Positions 34,670 to 47,200 of a DNA stretch of 64,000 nt are shown here, piece by piece (positions within the stretch are counted from its first letter, which is position 1; each line of letters opens with the position of its first letter). The stretch covers positions 10,282,070 to 10,346,069 of the forward strand of contig OX421967.1 of NCBI GenBank assembly GCA_949128115.1, read 5' to 3'. The position numbers were made by a program, and so were the translations under genes. The notes under the pieces are model-generated. The model had not been told where the DNA came from. It was given only the letters and a program-made list of their open reading frames with translations, and made no database searches. The stretch is from Anaspis maculata. Lineage: Eukaryota > Arthropoda > Insecta > Coleoptera > Scraptiidae.

Positions 34670-36690
34670 GCTTGTTCACAAGGTGTTCACGCGAGACTGA
34701 TTCCCACTCTACATAAACTTTTCCTTCACGAACATTCGAAAAAAAAAAAAACTTTTCTTGAACAATTTTTTCCGACAGTTTCTGAATATGTCAAGTATAA
34801 TCTTACATTTCGTGCCATTTCGTGTCCATGGCGTCCGACACCATATACAGGGTGTCGCAATTTTTTGTATTTTTTCAACATCCTGTATTTCATCACACTT
34901 CATGCACATTATTATCCTGATTACAAATATGGTTTTATACTTCTAGATTTTCTTTGAAAAAAAAATCAAAAATTTGTAATGCTCCTAAAAATTATTATAC
35001 CGGGTGATCATTTGAAAACTATCCACCTGCAATAACTCCAGATTCCTAGTGAATATTTTTCCGAGCAAAAACAGGTCGATTTTTATATCGAGGGGGACAT
35101 CCAAAACATACATTGGCAAATTTCTATATTCACCCCCCTCGCCCCCACTCACCCCAACTTTGAAATTTCAAATGACATTACCTACTTTGCAATACATCAA
35201 ATTGAAGGAAATTGAATTTTCTTCCTGAAAAAATATTTTTAATTTTTTTAACCCCACCCCCTTTTCCCTAAAAATTCTCTGACTGTCCCATTTTATATTC
35301 TGGACCCCTCATTTTTTTCTCAATTTAGTCGGCGTCATCCTGGAGAGCATCGAAGAAGAAAATTCTCGGTGGAAAAAGTGCTACCCAAATTCACCCCTTT
35401 GCTCTCCCCCACCTCAACTCCCAAAATTTAACGGAACACCACCTACTTTGTGATACATCAAATTGAAGGGAATTGAATTGTCTTTCCAAAAAGAATTTTT
35501 TTGAAATTTTCTACCTCTCCCCCAATAAATTGGTCATTTGGAGTATTCTAGGGGGAAATGGGGGGCTTTAAAAATTGTGAAAAAATCTTTTTCTGGAAGA
35601 GAATTCAGTTTCCTTTAATTTGATGTGTTACAAAGTGGGTATTGACATTTTAAATTTTTGAGGTCAGGTGGGGGGAGCGAAGGGGTAAATTTGGGTTGCA
35701 CTTTTTTTATAGAAAATTTTCTTTTTTGATGCTGTGCAGGATGACGTCTACTGTATTGAAGGGAAATGGAGGTCAAGAATATCAACTTGGACACTCAGAG
35801 AGTTTTAGGAAGAACGGGGGGTGGGGTTGAAAAATTTCAAAATATTTTTTTTAGAAAGAAAATTCAATTCTCTTCAATTTTATGTTTCGCAAGATAGGTG
35901 GTGTCGTTTGAAATTTCAAAGTTGGGGTGAGTGGGGGCGAGGGGGCTTAAGATATAAATTCTCCAATGTATGTTTTAGATGTCCCCCTCGATATAAAAAT
36001 CGACCTGTTTTTGCTCAAAGACATTTGCACTAGGAATCTGGAGATATTGCAGGTGGATAGTTTTCAAATGATCACCCGGTATATTTTTTTTTTGAAGAAT
36101 GATGATTCTCATTTATTTATTCTCAAGATATTTTGTTTTACACCCTGTATAGAAAACAGGAATTCAATACAGACTCAGAGGTTGAATTTTTGTACTGATT
36201 ATTTTTCCATAAACAGTCTACTAAAATCTTTTGAAATAACGGAAATAGAATCAATCGAAAGACCAACTTTTGTCCCTCCATAACTTGAAAAGTAAAAGAA
36301 GACATAGAATTTTTTTAATAACTTTCCAGCACTTTACCACATCTCCATATTACGCAGTGTCAAGATGGTTCGATACTTTTGAATCACCCTGTATGTTTTT
36401 GAGGTGCGATTGTATTTTTTTTTCAGATTTTTTGGGAAATGTCATTCATACATATTTTTAATCAGCATAACAATGTGCATCAATTGTGGTGATAAAACGC
36501 AGGGTGTTTAAAAAAAATGCAAAAACATTGCCACACCCTGTATATGGCACGGAATGAAAAATTATACTCGACATATTCAGAAACTACGGAAAAAAATATT
36601 CAAGAAAAGTGTTTTCTTTTTTTTTTAATTATCGTGGAAGGACCTCTTTTTTGGGGGGTATCCGTCTCGCGTGAACACCCTGTACATGGT
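34670..36690. repeat. 2-kb nested palindrome
   Basis: Outermost pair: gtgttcacgcgagac near 34683 and its mirror gtctcgcgtgaacac near 36664. Next: gaatatgtcaagtataat (34784) and mirrored cgacatattcag (36572). Inner element: 34999-36083, bounded by accgggtgatcatttg / caaatgatcacccggt, with gggggacatccaaaacat and aaagttggggtgagtgg matched in both arms, centred near 35540. The word accctgtat or its complement recurs at most of the nested boundaries. This suggests elements inserted repeatedly into one another's centres, or one composite element. Confidence 0.85.
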
Positions 36691-37499
36691 ATGGCAACCG
36701 CGAAGTTGAACCTTTGCCTAGTATATTGATATAAAGCGATCAGAGCCACCAACATTGGAAAAATTTAAATTTGGAAAATTAAAATCATCTTCAAGGACGT
36801 TGCAGAGAGGATGCTACGATGAGAGGTCCCGCGACATACACGACGGCACAGACTACGACGGCGATTCTCTTTTCATTGTGGACAAGTCCTTGCAATACAC
36901 AGCTATTCAGCGTCATAAACCCTGCGGCTATGACCAGATTTGAGTTGGAAATGTTCATGTAGATTGCTCCAACAACGCATATTTATAGACTTGTACAAAT
37001 TCTAAAGCCAAAACTGAATAAAGATGTAGAGAAATTTATCTTTGGACATTTTTGGCAGTCTCCCACAGCCTGATCCGCTGATGATTACTTCATTTTTGCA
37101 TAATCTCCACACCACTTTGCGATAACCGAACGTTGCACATTTCCAGCACATCAAAATAACATCATTCGTTACGTTATTTTGTTCTAATTTTCTCGAGTAC
37201 GGCCAGATACCGGCGTGATTTGACGGTGAAGGTCGTATCGGGGTGAATGTCATCGCACGGAGCGGAGGCATGCCACGGCAATGACATTTCACGTCCCGCT
37301 CCTTTGCCATTCGGTTCCGAAAGGCGTCCCGCAGGGTGCCGTTTTGGTACCCGTTCTTTAAAAAAAAAAATTGTTTTGTTCAATTCGGCTGATTTTCACG
37401 TGAGAATTTTTGTAATCGGTGACCTCTAAAAGGCGATCAGGAGGACGCACCGTCCGCTTATCATAATCATCACACTCGCACACACTTACAGACGAACCA

Positions 37500-37667
37500 C
37501 ACCATATCGTACGACGCGATACTTCATTCACTTGATTCGCCGGATTCCTGCCAGTTTTCGAACGGCTTTCACCGCGTTCGGTTGCTCAGAGTGTGCCGCG
37601 TATTAGTGTATAAGTTACTCGCCAAGCATTCTAGGAAATAAAAAAGCACTTACGCAGGCAATAAAAT
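37500..37667 (+). promoter_or_regulatory. ATP-citrate lyase promoter and 5' non-coding exon
   Basis: A donor at 37668 (gtaagt) ends a probable first exon, and the next acceptor (cccgtttcag) ends at 37956. A TATA-like tataagtta lies near 37608. The transcription start cannot be read directly. The ATG at 38020 is in the following exon. Confidence 0.45.
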
Positions 37668-38019
37668 GTAAGTCATCATTCGTACCCAGGTACATATACC
37701 TACTCAAAAAAAAAAAAACGTGAAACGTCACTGAATCCATGATTTTTCGAATGCAACACACGTGCTTTGAATTTCAAATTCGCGTTATTGTAATTTTTCG
37801 CTCGATTATAGTATTATTATCAGCACGTTACTTCCATACGTTCATGAACGTTTTATCAAAAAAACTCAAAAAATGGATGTGCAGTGCCGAGTGTTGCTTT
37901 CTCTTTCACAAAAAATTTCACTTCTGTAAAATTTCTTTTTTCGCCTCCCGTTTCAGAATAATTAATTCAGCGACAGCACAAATTACGACCGACCCACAGA
38001 ACATCCGCACGCGGGAAAG

Positions 38020-38224
38020 ATGTCAGCGAAAGCTATCAGAGAAGCCACCGGCAAGAATTTGATAAACAAACATCTGGGTGGCAACACTGCGGCCGCTCAA
38101 TGCAGATTCGCTTCCGTCGACGAGAACACCAAGTTCGCCGAGCTGGTGGTGCAGAACCCCTGGCTGAAAACGGAAAAGCTGGTCGTGAAACCCGATCAGC
38201 TGATCAAAAGACGAGGAAAATTGG
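38020..38224 (+). CDS. ACLY coding exon 1
   Basis: Encodes residues 1-68 from the family-typical MSAKAI start to [13 protein letters not shown] and ends with one base of a Gly codon before gtgagt. The ATG is 64 bases into the exon. Confidence 0.95.
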
Positions 38225-41200
38225 GTGAGTGATGGTGTGCTCTGGAAAGCCGTCGTAACCGTCGAATAGTTGACAATTTGACGAAACGTTACCGGCGATG
38301 TTGGTCTTGAAGAAGTCGCTGTGATGTAACATAGATGTAACGAATGTCAAATTTGACGTAACTTTGTCGCGTGCTCGAGTGATAAGAAGTGACATTCGCT
38401 TGTGATAGGTCATCTTGAGGTTCCAGTCCCAGGTTTCAATGACCTTTATCGTTGATTATTTTATTATTATCAAATAAATTGATTAGAGGCGGCGGCCATC
38501 TTGGAAAATCGTTTTTCCCCTCACAATTATTATGACTTTTCACTTTTCTAACGCGCATAGTGAACTATTACGAAAGCTGTTTTACCATACGATATGATGA
38601 ATATTTGATCCTCGTAGCCTTTGTCATGTATGTGAACTGGATTAATTCAATGAATCAATGGCGAAGTATTTTGGCACGTCATTTTCGGCGATGAACTAGC
38701 TATTAGACAATAATTATTGATGGCATTGAATTGTGCAAATCAGTTTCCGAAAATCCCCTCTTGTGCGATTTGCGGCAATGTGACCCACATTCTGGCAATT
38801 GAAGCAGTGTGTATGTGTGTTCCCATGCTCGCTTCGAGGATTTTTTTTATTGCGATTGATTTTGAATTTTTAAGATTTTGCGTGTTCACACAATAAAATA
38901 GAAAGCGTTCTATTATTAGATGCATGTACTGGGAAAGGGTGTAACGTTAGCGTGATGCGAGTGTTTCAAGGTCACGATCGAATTTTCACATTTCCGCTTT
39001 CACAACGCATTATTAATACTTGATGTTCAAACTGGAATTATGTAAGCATTCTTGGATCTTAGCACCGAACACCTATTATTTGTATTGCGTATGCCTAAGC
39101 TATTGATTTGATGGAAAACTGGCGATTGCAAGGTTATAGTAAAGGAATAGTAGATGTATACGGGTACGCAACAACTTTTCTAGTTTAAAGTTATTGGTAC
39201 CTACCAGTACTTGATAATAATGCGGAAAAGCCCGCTTTCTAATCAAGGAGAAGTGATGTAATTTCTCACTTTCGTTTAATTCGTGGATCAAAGTCTAGTT
39301 CTAACATGTTCGGCTTTCGTTCAAGGTCTGATCGCCGTCAATAAGGACCTGCCGGAGGTGCAAAAATGGATAGCCGACAGGATAAACAAGGACCAGAAGG
39401 TCGGCGCGGCCACCGGAAAACTGCGCAACTTCATCATCGAGCCCTTCGTCCCGCACAAGGAAACCGAAGAGGTTTACGTGTGCATCTATTCGCACCGTCA
39501 CGGCGACACCATCCTGTTCCACCACCAAGGTGGCGTTGACATCGGCGACGTCGATTCCAAGGCCGTCAAGCTCGAGGTGCCCGTCGACACCGACGTGACG
39601 GAGCAGCAGATCTCGCAGGCCCTGCTCGGAAAAGTCACGGGACCGAAGAAGGCCATGATCTCCAGCTTCGTTCACAACCTGTACAAGCTGTACGTCGAGC
39701 TGTACTTCACCTATCTGGAGATCAACCCGCTGGTCGTGACCGACAAGGAAATCTACGTGCTGGATCTGGCCGCCAAGCTGGACGCCACCGCCGATTTCAT
39801 CTGCAAACCCATGTGGGGCGAGATCGATTACCCGCCGCCGTTCGGACGGGACGCTTTTCCCGGTTAGTCCATGATTTTCAGGGTTTCACACGCAAAATTA
39901 CGACAGCGTATGATCAAACGATTGATTTCCATGCATTAAGAGACAAAATTCCATTTAGACAGTTCAGCACGGTTAAAGTTTGCAACCGCATCAAAAAAAA
40001 AAAAAAACTGTTGACATTTATGTCATCAGAATCATAACATTTGGATTGATCTATTGACGAAGATAGCAGTGACCGTAGTTTGGTAACACTGGAAAAACAC
40101 TGTGTATTGTCACAATTTTGAGATTTGTTTCGTTACAATCACAAAATGTTGAATTGACAAATCAGTTTTGCATTTGAAACAAATTGTTAGAATTTTGCTT
40201 TATCCAAAGGAGTTGTAAAATTCTGTCAAGGCGGTTTAGCAGACTTTCAATATTCGGCTTGTCAGATGTTCAAATACGTTGGTCACCTGTCAAAATTTTG
40301 ACATTTAGACGGAAGAAATCGCAAAAAGTTACTTGATTTAGTTGAATGAGATTGCCATGATGACAGTTGCGAACTAAATTTGGGTTAGATAAAATAATAT
40401 CAAGTCCACTTCAGTTCAGTCCTTCGGATGAAGCTTTTTAGTGGATGGAAGCACTGCTGGACCATTTTTTCTTGAATAAATATTTTTTGTTCGTTTTTGG
40501 CATAATTTTTGACATAACATCGGCGATAAATTTTGCAGTTTGCTGTTCAAAAATAGTTTGACTTTTTTTGGAATAAATATTTAAAGAAGGCAGTTTCAAA
40601 TTTGACCGGATTAGTTCAAAAAGTTTCAATTTTCGGAATTTGCACTGTGAGAAGTTCAAAGAACTGTCAAAGTGTTGGCATTTGTGCCAATAAAATAGCG
40701 AAAATAAAGTAATTTTGATGAAATCGAATGTCACTTGTCAACATTTTTAATAATTCTGTCAATGCAACCTAGAACTTTTTGCTGGCCCTTAGCTCAAAAC
40801 TTGGAAAAAATAACACTGCCGAAAATCCACTAAATATACTCGTGAATGCCTTTTTAGTTTGAGAAAAAAGAACAATTTTGAAAATACAGTAGTTTGTGCT
40901 TTGGAGATTTATTTCCATGCTTTTCAGAAATTATTGTTCTTTGCTTTTGCAATATTTGAAGAAATTTGTCGAAAAATGTTATCAGATTAAGACAAATTCA
41001 GGTTGTCAGGTGTTCTACGGCCCAACGCGCTTGTCATCTGTCAAAACTTTGACATGTGTGTCAATAAAATCGCTAACTGTTGCCTAATCTAGCCGGCTGA
41101 GATTTCGGTGGTGCAGTCAGTAGTTTTGATGTAGTAGAATGCCATGTGTCAAGATTTTGACATTATTTGTGTGATATCTCAATTCTTGCAGGAATCGTGA

Positions 41201-44200
41201 ATATCCGCGCAAAAATTCATTTAGCCAAGAATAAAATTCTTGTTGTTGTTCATCTCTTACAGTGAAGGCTGTTTCTATAATAATATAAATATGCTAAACA
41301 GTGGCAATAATAAATGATTGTTTTATCTCTCAAAAGTAAACTATTGTCACTATTGGGATAATAAAGCAAATTTGTGAACAGGACAATAATAGTATTCTTA
41401 TATCATAGTTAAACTTGAAATGCATTTCTAATTTTTAGAAAGAATGATTGTTTCGGCTTATTCAGATGACAAACTTACTTGAGTATCAAGATGAAGAATT
41501 TTTAAAATTTTGCTGCAAAATATTATTGTTACAAGCTAGGAGAGTACTCGACCTCTCCTTATCTCAGAGATAATACGTTATCGTGGGGTGACTTGTGTCG
41601 CTGGAGCTCGCGCGCCATGAAAGATTAAAATTGCTAATCCTTTTTGAGGTCTAACAAAAAAACTTTCTTGTTTGCCTCTCTTATTGTTGTCTAAAAATAG
41701 ATGTGTTGTTGAGAAGATTAGCTTACGGAAATGCCTGAAAAATGCCGGAAAAAAATATTGAAAAAATGGTGTTTTTTTTTTAAATATGTCAAGCGCAATA
41801 TTATTGGTCAAATCAAATAACACGTTTTTCTGGCAGTCGTAGCTTGATAAGTACACAGGCGATTACTTTCGAAGTAGCTCGTGGAAAGCTACAAAAAAGT
41901 ACATACTATTCGTAGATATCAGCGTCCTCAAACTTTATGTTTACCAAAAAAAAAAACTCCAACATTCTTTTATTTTTCGGTAATGGCGTCGTGTTTGGTA
42001 TCGTAGAAAAGCACTTTTCAATAGCTTCACAGCGATGTTCACGGCAAGTGATACACCGATTCGTTTTTGATTTGCTATATTTTTTTTCGAAAACTGAATA
42101 TGTAAAAAATGTTCATTGGAAACAAAGAGAAGATTTAGATGAAACCAGAATAATTGTTGCCGGTAATCATCTATGACAGAAATTATGTCGAAAAGAATTG
42201 AAAGATTAATTTATTATTCAATTTTTTTTTGAATGAACGAACCGTTTTGAGCTCAGAATTTCGGTAAAATCTGTCGATTGGTTTTACACAAAATATGTCT
42301 GAAAACTCAATAATCTTGTCATTTAAAGCATCTAGTCCCACGATAGGTGCAGGAAAAATTCTAATTTAACGTTTTCTACAGGTTTTAGGTATTTTTAATG
42401 GGCGATTACCGTACTCGGTCATATGCAGAACATGTTGAAATGCACACTATACTAATCTACATTCTCTAGCCTTGACTGATTTTTGATTTTTTCAACATAA
42501 CGAAAAAATCTGAATAGATGCTAGAAGCTAGAATATAACTCGACTTGTAACGAAAACGTTGTAAATTGAAGGAAGCGTTTTCGCCAGAGCGAGCGGGTCG
42601 ATTTGTCGAGCATTTTAAACAAACTTGCCGATTGCGGTTTTATCAACGTAATTATAATTAGCCGTTGCTTACCCGGTTTTTATTTTTTTTTTACGATACT
42701 TTTTTTCAATTATAATTTTAATAACTTTGCGTCGAACTCAAAACATTTTTTTTTTAATATAACAGTGCAAGAGCCGAGCCTGGTTAAAATTCTAATGAAG
42801 GGAAAAACTCGAATACCTAATGATCATGGGAATTATCTTTTGTCTTTTTCGCTCTTCCACTATATCATGATGTGTGTAAAACTCTGCGCCGGAAATTTCC
42901 AATGATAAACAACTGTAGAATGCTTTGAGCAAAAAATAATACACATCTTAATGCAATATATAGATCAGGTAGGTATATAGTGCGCGTCTAAAGTTTAGAG
43001 TAATGGAATGTTTCTCCCTTCTAAAAAATATCGAAAAACCCTTAGGCAGCTGTTAAATCGATTTTTCGAACAGAATCATTTTTTAAATAAGTAAAAATCC
43101 ATTTTCTTGCAGTGGTGTTGTAAAGTTATAACGTGAGTATATTTATTTTTCTTGGAAGAACACCACAATTATATATTTTACTTTATGAATAGGTACCTTA
43201 AATATTTCACAAGCCCTGACGATGCCGAACCGGTTGGTGAAAGCAAAATAATCGTGTAGTTCCAAGATAAATAAATATACGTACGTTAGAATCATTTTTT
43301 TTATAATTATTTTCATTTTTCTAGCCATCTTCATGGATTCTTCTAAATCAGTTTGACCTGACCAAGTTTTTTTTTCGATATTTCCAAGGAGAAAAAAATC
43401 CATTATTCTATACTGAAGGTGCGTAGATACTGTACAAAGTACCTACACCCAAGTATAGCTAATTTTCAAATGGCGACGATTACGACAGTAATCAAATCAA
43501 TTTACAGTAATCAAGCACTGAATAATGGAGTACCTATGTCGATTATAGTATAATTGAATTAGTTTTTTTGCTATAGTAGGTTCACCTGTACCGTGATTCT
43601 AGTCGGCTGTGAGATTTTGTTTTTAAGTTTCCAAATCTGAAACATAGAAAATCCCCAAAACTTTGCGGTTGGCTGCTATGGCTTCATTTAGCGTTCGTCG
43701 TTCGGACCACTTTTGGAACGTATTTTTTACGCATATCCTCTGCAGATAGACGGAATATTTTTGCGGGACGTGATGTCTGACGCTTATTTCCATTATATTG
43801 GAAAATGTAGTAATTTTTCGACCTGTTTTTAATTTTCGCCAATGAACAAATAAATCAAAGCAGCTTTGACATTTGACAGGTGTCAAAAATATTTCTAACC
43901 TCTTGAAGCTGGTTCAACTTTAGGTTGATCCAAACTAAAAAAGTACTAGGCCTTCGTCCAAAAAAAGGGGTCTCATGGAATCATCAATCCTTTCACCTCT
44001 TGCAGTCGAAAAGACACGACGAATCATGAAGCACTATTGGCAAGACAAGGAACATCTCGGCAGGCCTGCAGTTGCAGTAGGATTTACGTATAAAAAGTTA
44101 TATAAACCAAATTTCAAAAAACCCAGCCGCTCAAAGTTGCGTATTGGACGAAATTCATGTGAGTACCTTCAGTTTGTAATTTGCTTCCGTTTTGGAGCTT

Positions 44201-47200
44201 GGCGGAACGAGTTTTTGTCGGCCTTGAATGGCCGTCGTCAAGATGACTTCAATTGAAGGCGGCCCCGTAGGGTTCTGGTGTCTAAATGACGGTGATACAG
44301 CTCTGAGCCCCTCTAGTCGCCTTTCCACTTATGACAAAGTCAGTTTTCCAAGATATTAATATCAATTTGATAAGAAATATAACTTCATTCCCAGAGAAGT
44401 CAGTTTCACACCAGGTAAAAAGACGGCAAGCCTACAATGCTAAAGTAGAAAATTTGCCCAGCCAACTAGAGTCACAGTACAAGTGAACCTACTATATATG
44501 GTTAGTTCATCTCAAAAGCATACATTCATGTGACGTGTATAGACAATACAAATAGAGAAGACACATCTCGTCACGGATTTTTACGGTTGCGTAGGAACCA
44601 GGTGAGTCCATCATTCAAAAAAAAATTGGCTGATTTTTGATGCCCCAATATCCGTGACGACGGTGGTGATAACATATGGTCTTCTCTATTTGCATTGTCT
44701 ATACTACTTGGTATACAGGATGAAAATTGAAAAATAAATCAATTTTTTTTTATTATGGTGAAATAATTCTCGAGAAAAACAGTCTTTCATTATTTCGCAA
44801 CCTTATGGTCTCCTATTGAACATGTTAGAAAATTCACCTTTCTGTTATAGCCGTTGGTATTCTACGTACAGGGTAGAATCAATTTTTATCCAATATATTT
44901 CTTTTGATCGAATCAATCCGGACAAAGACCATTTGCGGCTCTCTTACAAGTCCGCCGTTTGTAAGTCCGCAACGGCGGACAGTTCTACGAGATAGTAGAA
45001 ATGCAATTTCTTTATATAACTTGCGGAAAACTCTGAGCTTTCCAGTGAATTAGATGAGATTATTATCTGAATTAATTACACCCAGAAAAAGAATAACACA
45101 AATAAAGTATGTTTCACCCTGTAGGTGTTATGTTTTAGGAATTCGAGGAATGTGACATCTTTACATGTTGAATGAGAGATATAATATATCTCTATAATAA
45201 TTAATAGAGCTGGAAATGTTTCCTTTAATTTTTAATTAATTTTTTGTATTTTTTTTCCTTCCGCATCAACTACTGGGTTATTAGCAGGTTTTTCAGTAAC
45301 GATAGATAACAGTGATGACGATAACACAACGAAGACATGTTTTGATCAGTGGGGGATTATCAGTGGGGTTTTGTTTCGACGGCTTTCTCGTTTCATACTT
45401 TTTTCCGGGGCATCACTGCACGATGGTAGATGCCCCAGTACTAAGAAACGCGTGAAAAAGTCCATCTGGCCCAGTGCGGATTTGAACCCGGGACCTTCTC
45501 CTTCGAAAGCGGGACCGAGCTCACCGTGCTACCGACTGGGTTTGGAAATGGTTTTTGTATGGATTGATTCGATGAAAATAAAAAACATTTGAAAAAAACT
45601 GATTTCACTTCGTACGTAGCATACCAGCGGCTATGGAGGAGTGCATTGTGAACACATGTTCAATAGGAGACTATAAGGTTGCTAAGTAATGAAAGACTGT
45701 TTATCTCGAGGATTCTCGACTGTTTATTTCTTGTAAAGATCCATGTAATTTGTAGTTGGAGTGTACAGGGTATTTTTTTTTAGTAATGTCACAATTTGAA
45801 TGGCTTCTAGCAGGTACAGTAAGCAACTTATCAACAGGAGCATGGCAGCATCTTGTAACTTATAGTTTCAAGTTTTGTTTGACCTACAACCACAGTTGTC
45901 AGCCATCAACTTTGTATCTGCACGGCGACAGAACAAAAAGTTGTGCTTGGCCATAGAAGGAAACAGTGTTACAAAGTCGCTTTTCTTTGTAGGCATTCTC
46001 AAAGACCAGGTATTCACAGACCTAATCAGGAACATTCGTTATCTTGAGAAGAAAATAAGAAATGTCTGCACTGAAGTTACGCCTCGAGATTCTGTGACAC
46101 CCGCCGAGCACTGCATTTCTGATCGAAGCCTTTTTTTGGAAAATGGCGGCTTTCGCCCTGAAGTTTCACACACACACACACAACTTTCACACCTCCTTTT
46201 GAATTTCAAAATGAAGAAACAAAAAATTTGCAATTTTCAGGCTCTTGGCACCGTGTACACGAAGTTGATGACTGTCAGCCATGGGTTGTGGTGTCAAACA
46301 AAACTTGGAACTGTAAACTACAAGATGCTGCCATGGCCTTGTCAAAAAGTTGCGTACTATGTTTGCCAGAAGCTACTGGAATAGTGACATTACTAAAAAA
46401 ATACCCTGTATTTATAATATAATAATTAAAGGATTGTAAAATAGTCGTCTCATTGTGCATGCATTAAATAAAAGCCGAAACTGCAGTCAGAAAGAAAAGT
46501 TTTACTGTTGGAGACGACTATTTTACAATCCTTTTATTTTTCAATTGTTTGTCATTATTTGGTCATAAAACAAGTTGAATGCGTATTCTCGTAATTTATC
46601 AGTTTTATTACACGCTGTTGTGATTTTTTTAAATTTATTTCGACATTTTTGGTTTTCAAGGTGACAGCTGTCAACATTTTGACATTTGCTTCATTAGAAT
46701 CGAAAATTTCTACCATGCACCTCCAAGTACGGCTATTTTGAAAGGCACTGTGCGATTAAAATTTTTATTCCGAATGTCAAATGTCAACATTTTGACAGCT
46801 GTCATTTTGAAAAATCCGGATATTTATCAAGAAATGTTCCGAAGCTGAAAATTTGGACCTTTTTGAGCAATGACAATTTACTTATTTTTCTTCGCCGTTT
46901 ATTCCACAGAGGAGGCGTACATCGCCGATCTCGACTCGAAATCCGGCGCCAGTCTCAAGCTGACCATCCTGAACAAATCCGGCCGCATTTGGACGATGGT
47001 AGCGGGCGGCGGTGCGTCCGTCATCTACAGCGACACCATCTGCGATCTGGGCGGAGCCAAGGAACTGGCCAACTACGGCGAATACTCGGGAGCACCGTCC
47101 GAACAGCAAACTTACGAATACGCCAAGACCATTTTGTCGCTGATGACGCAGGAGAAACACCCGCAGGGCAAGGTCCTGATCACCGGCGGAGGCATAGCCA

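Noticed and set aside
45469..45548. Functional tRNA gene
   Set aside because: The anticodon stem does not pair properly and the segment lies in a repeat element. Kept only as tRNA-like.
45875..46384. 169-aa ORF as a host protein
   Set aside because: It lies wholly inside a palindromic element whose arms generate the frame; no known domain and a CA-repeat in the middle.
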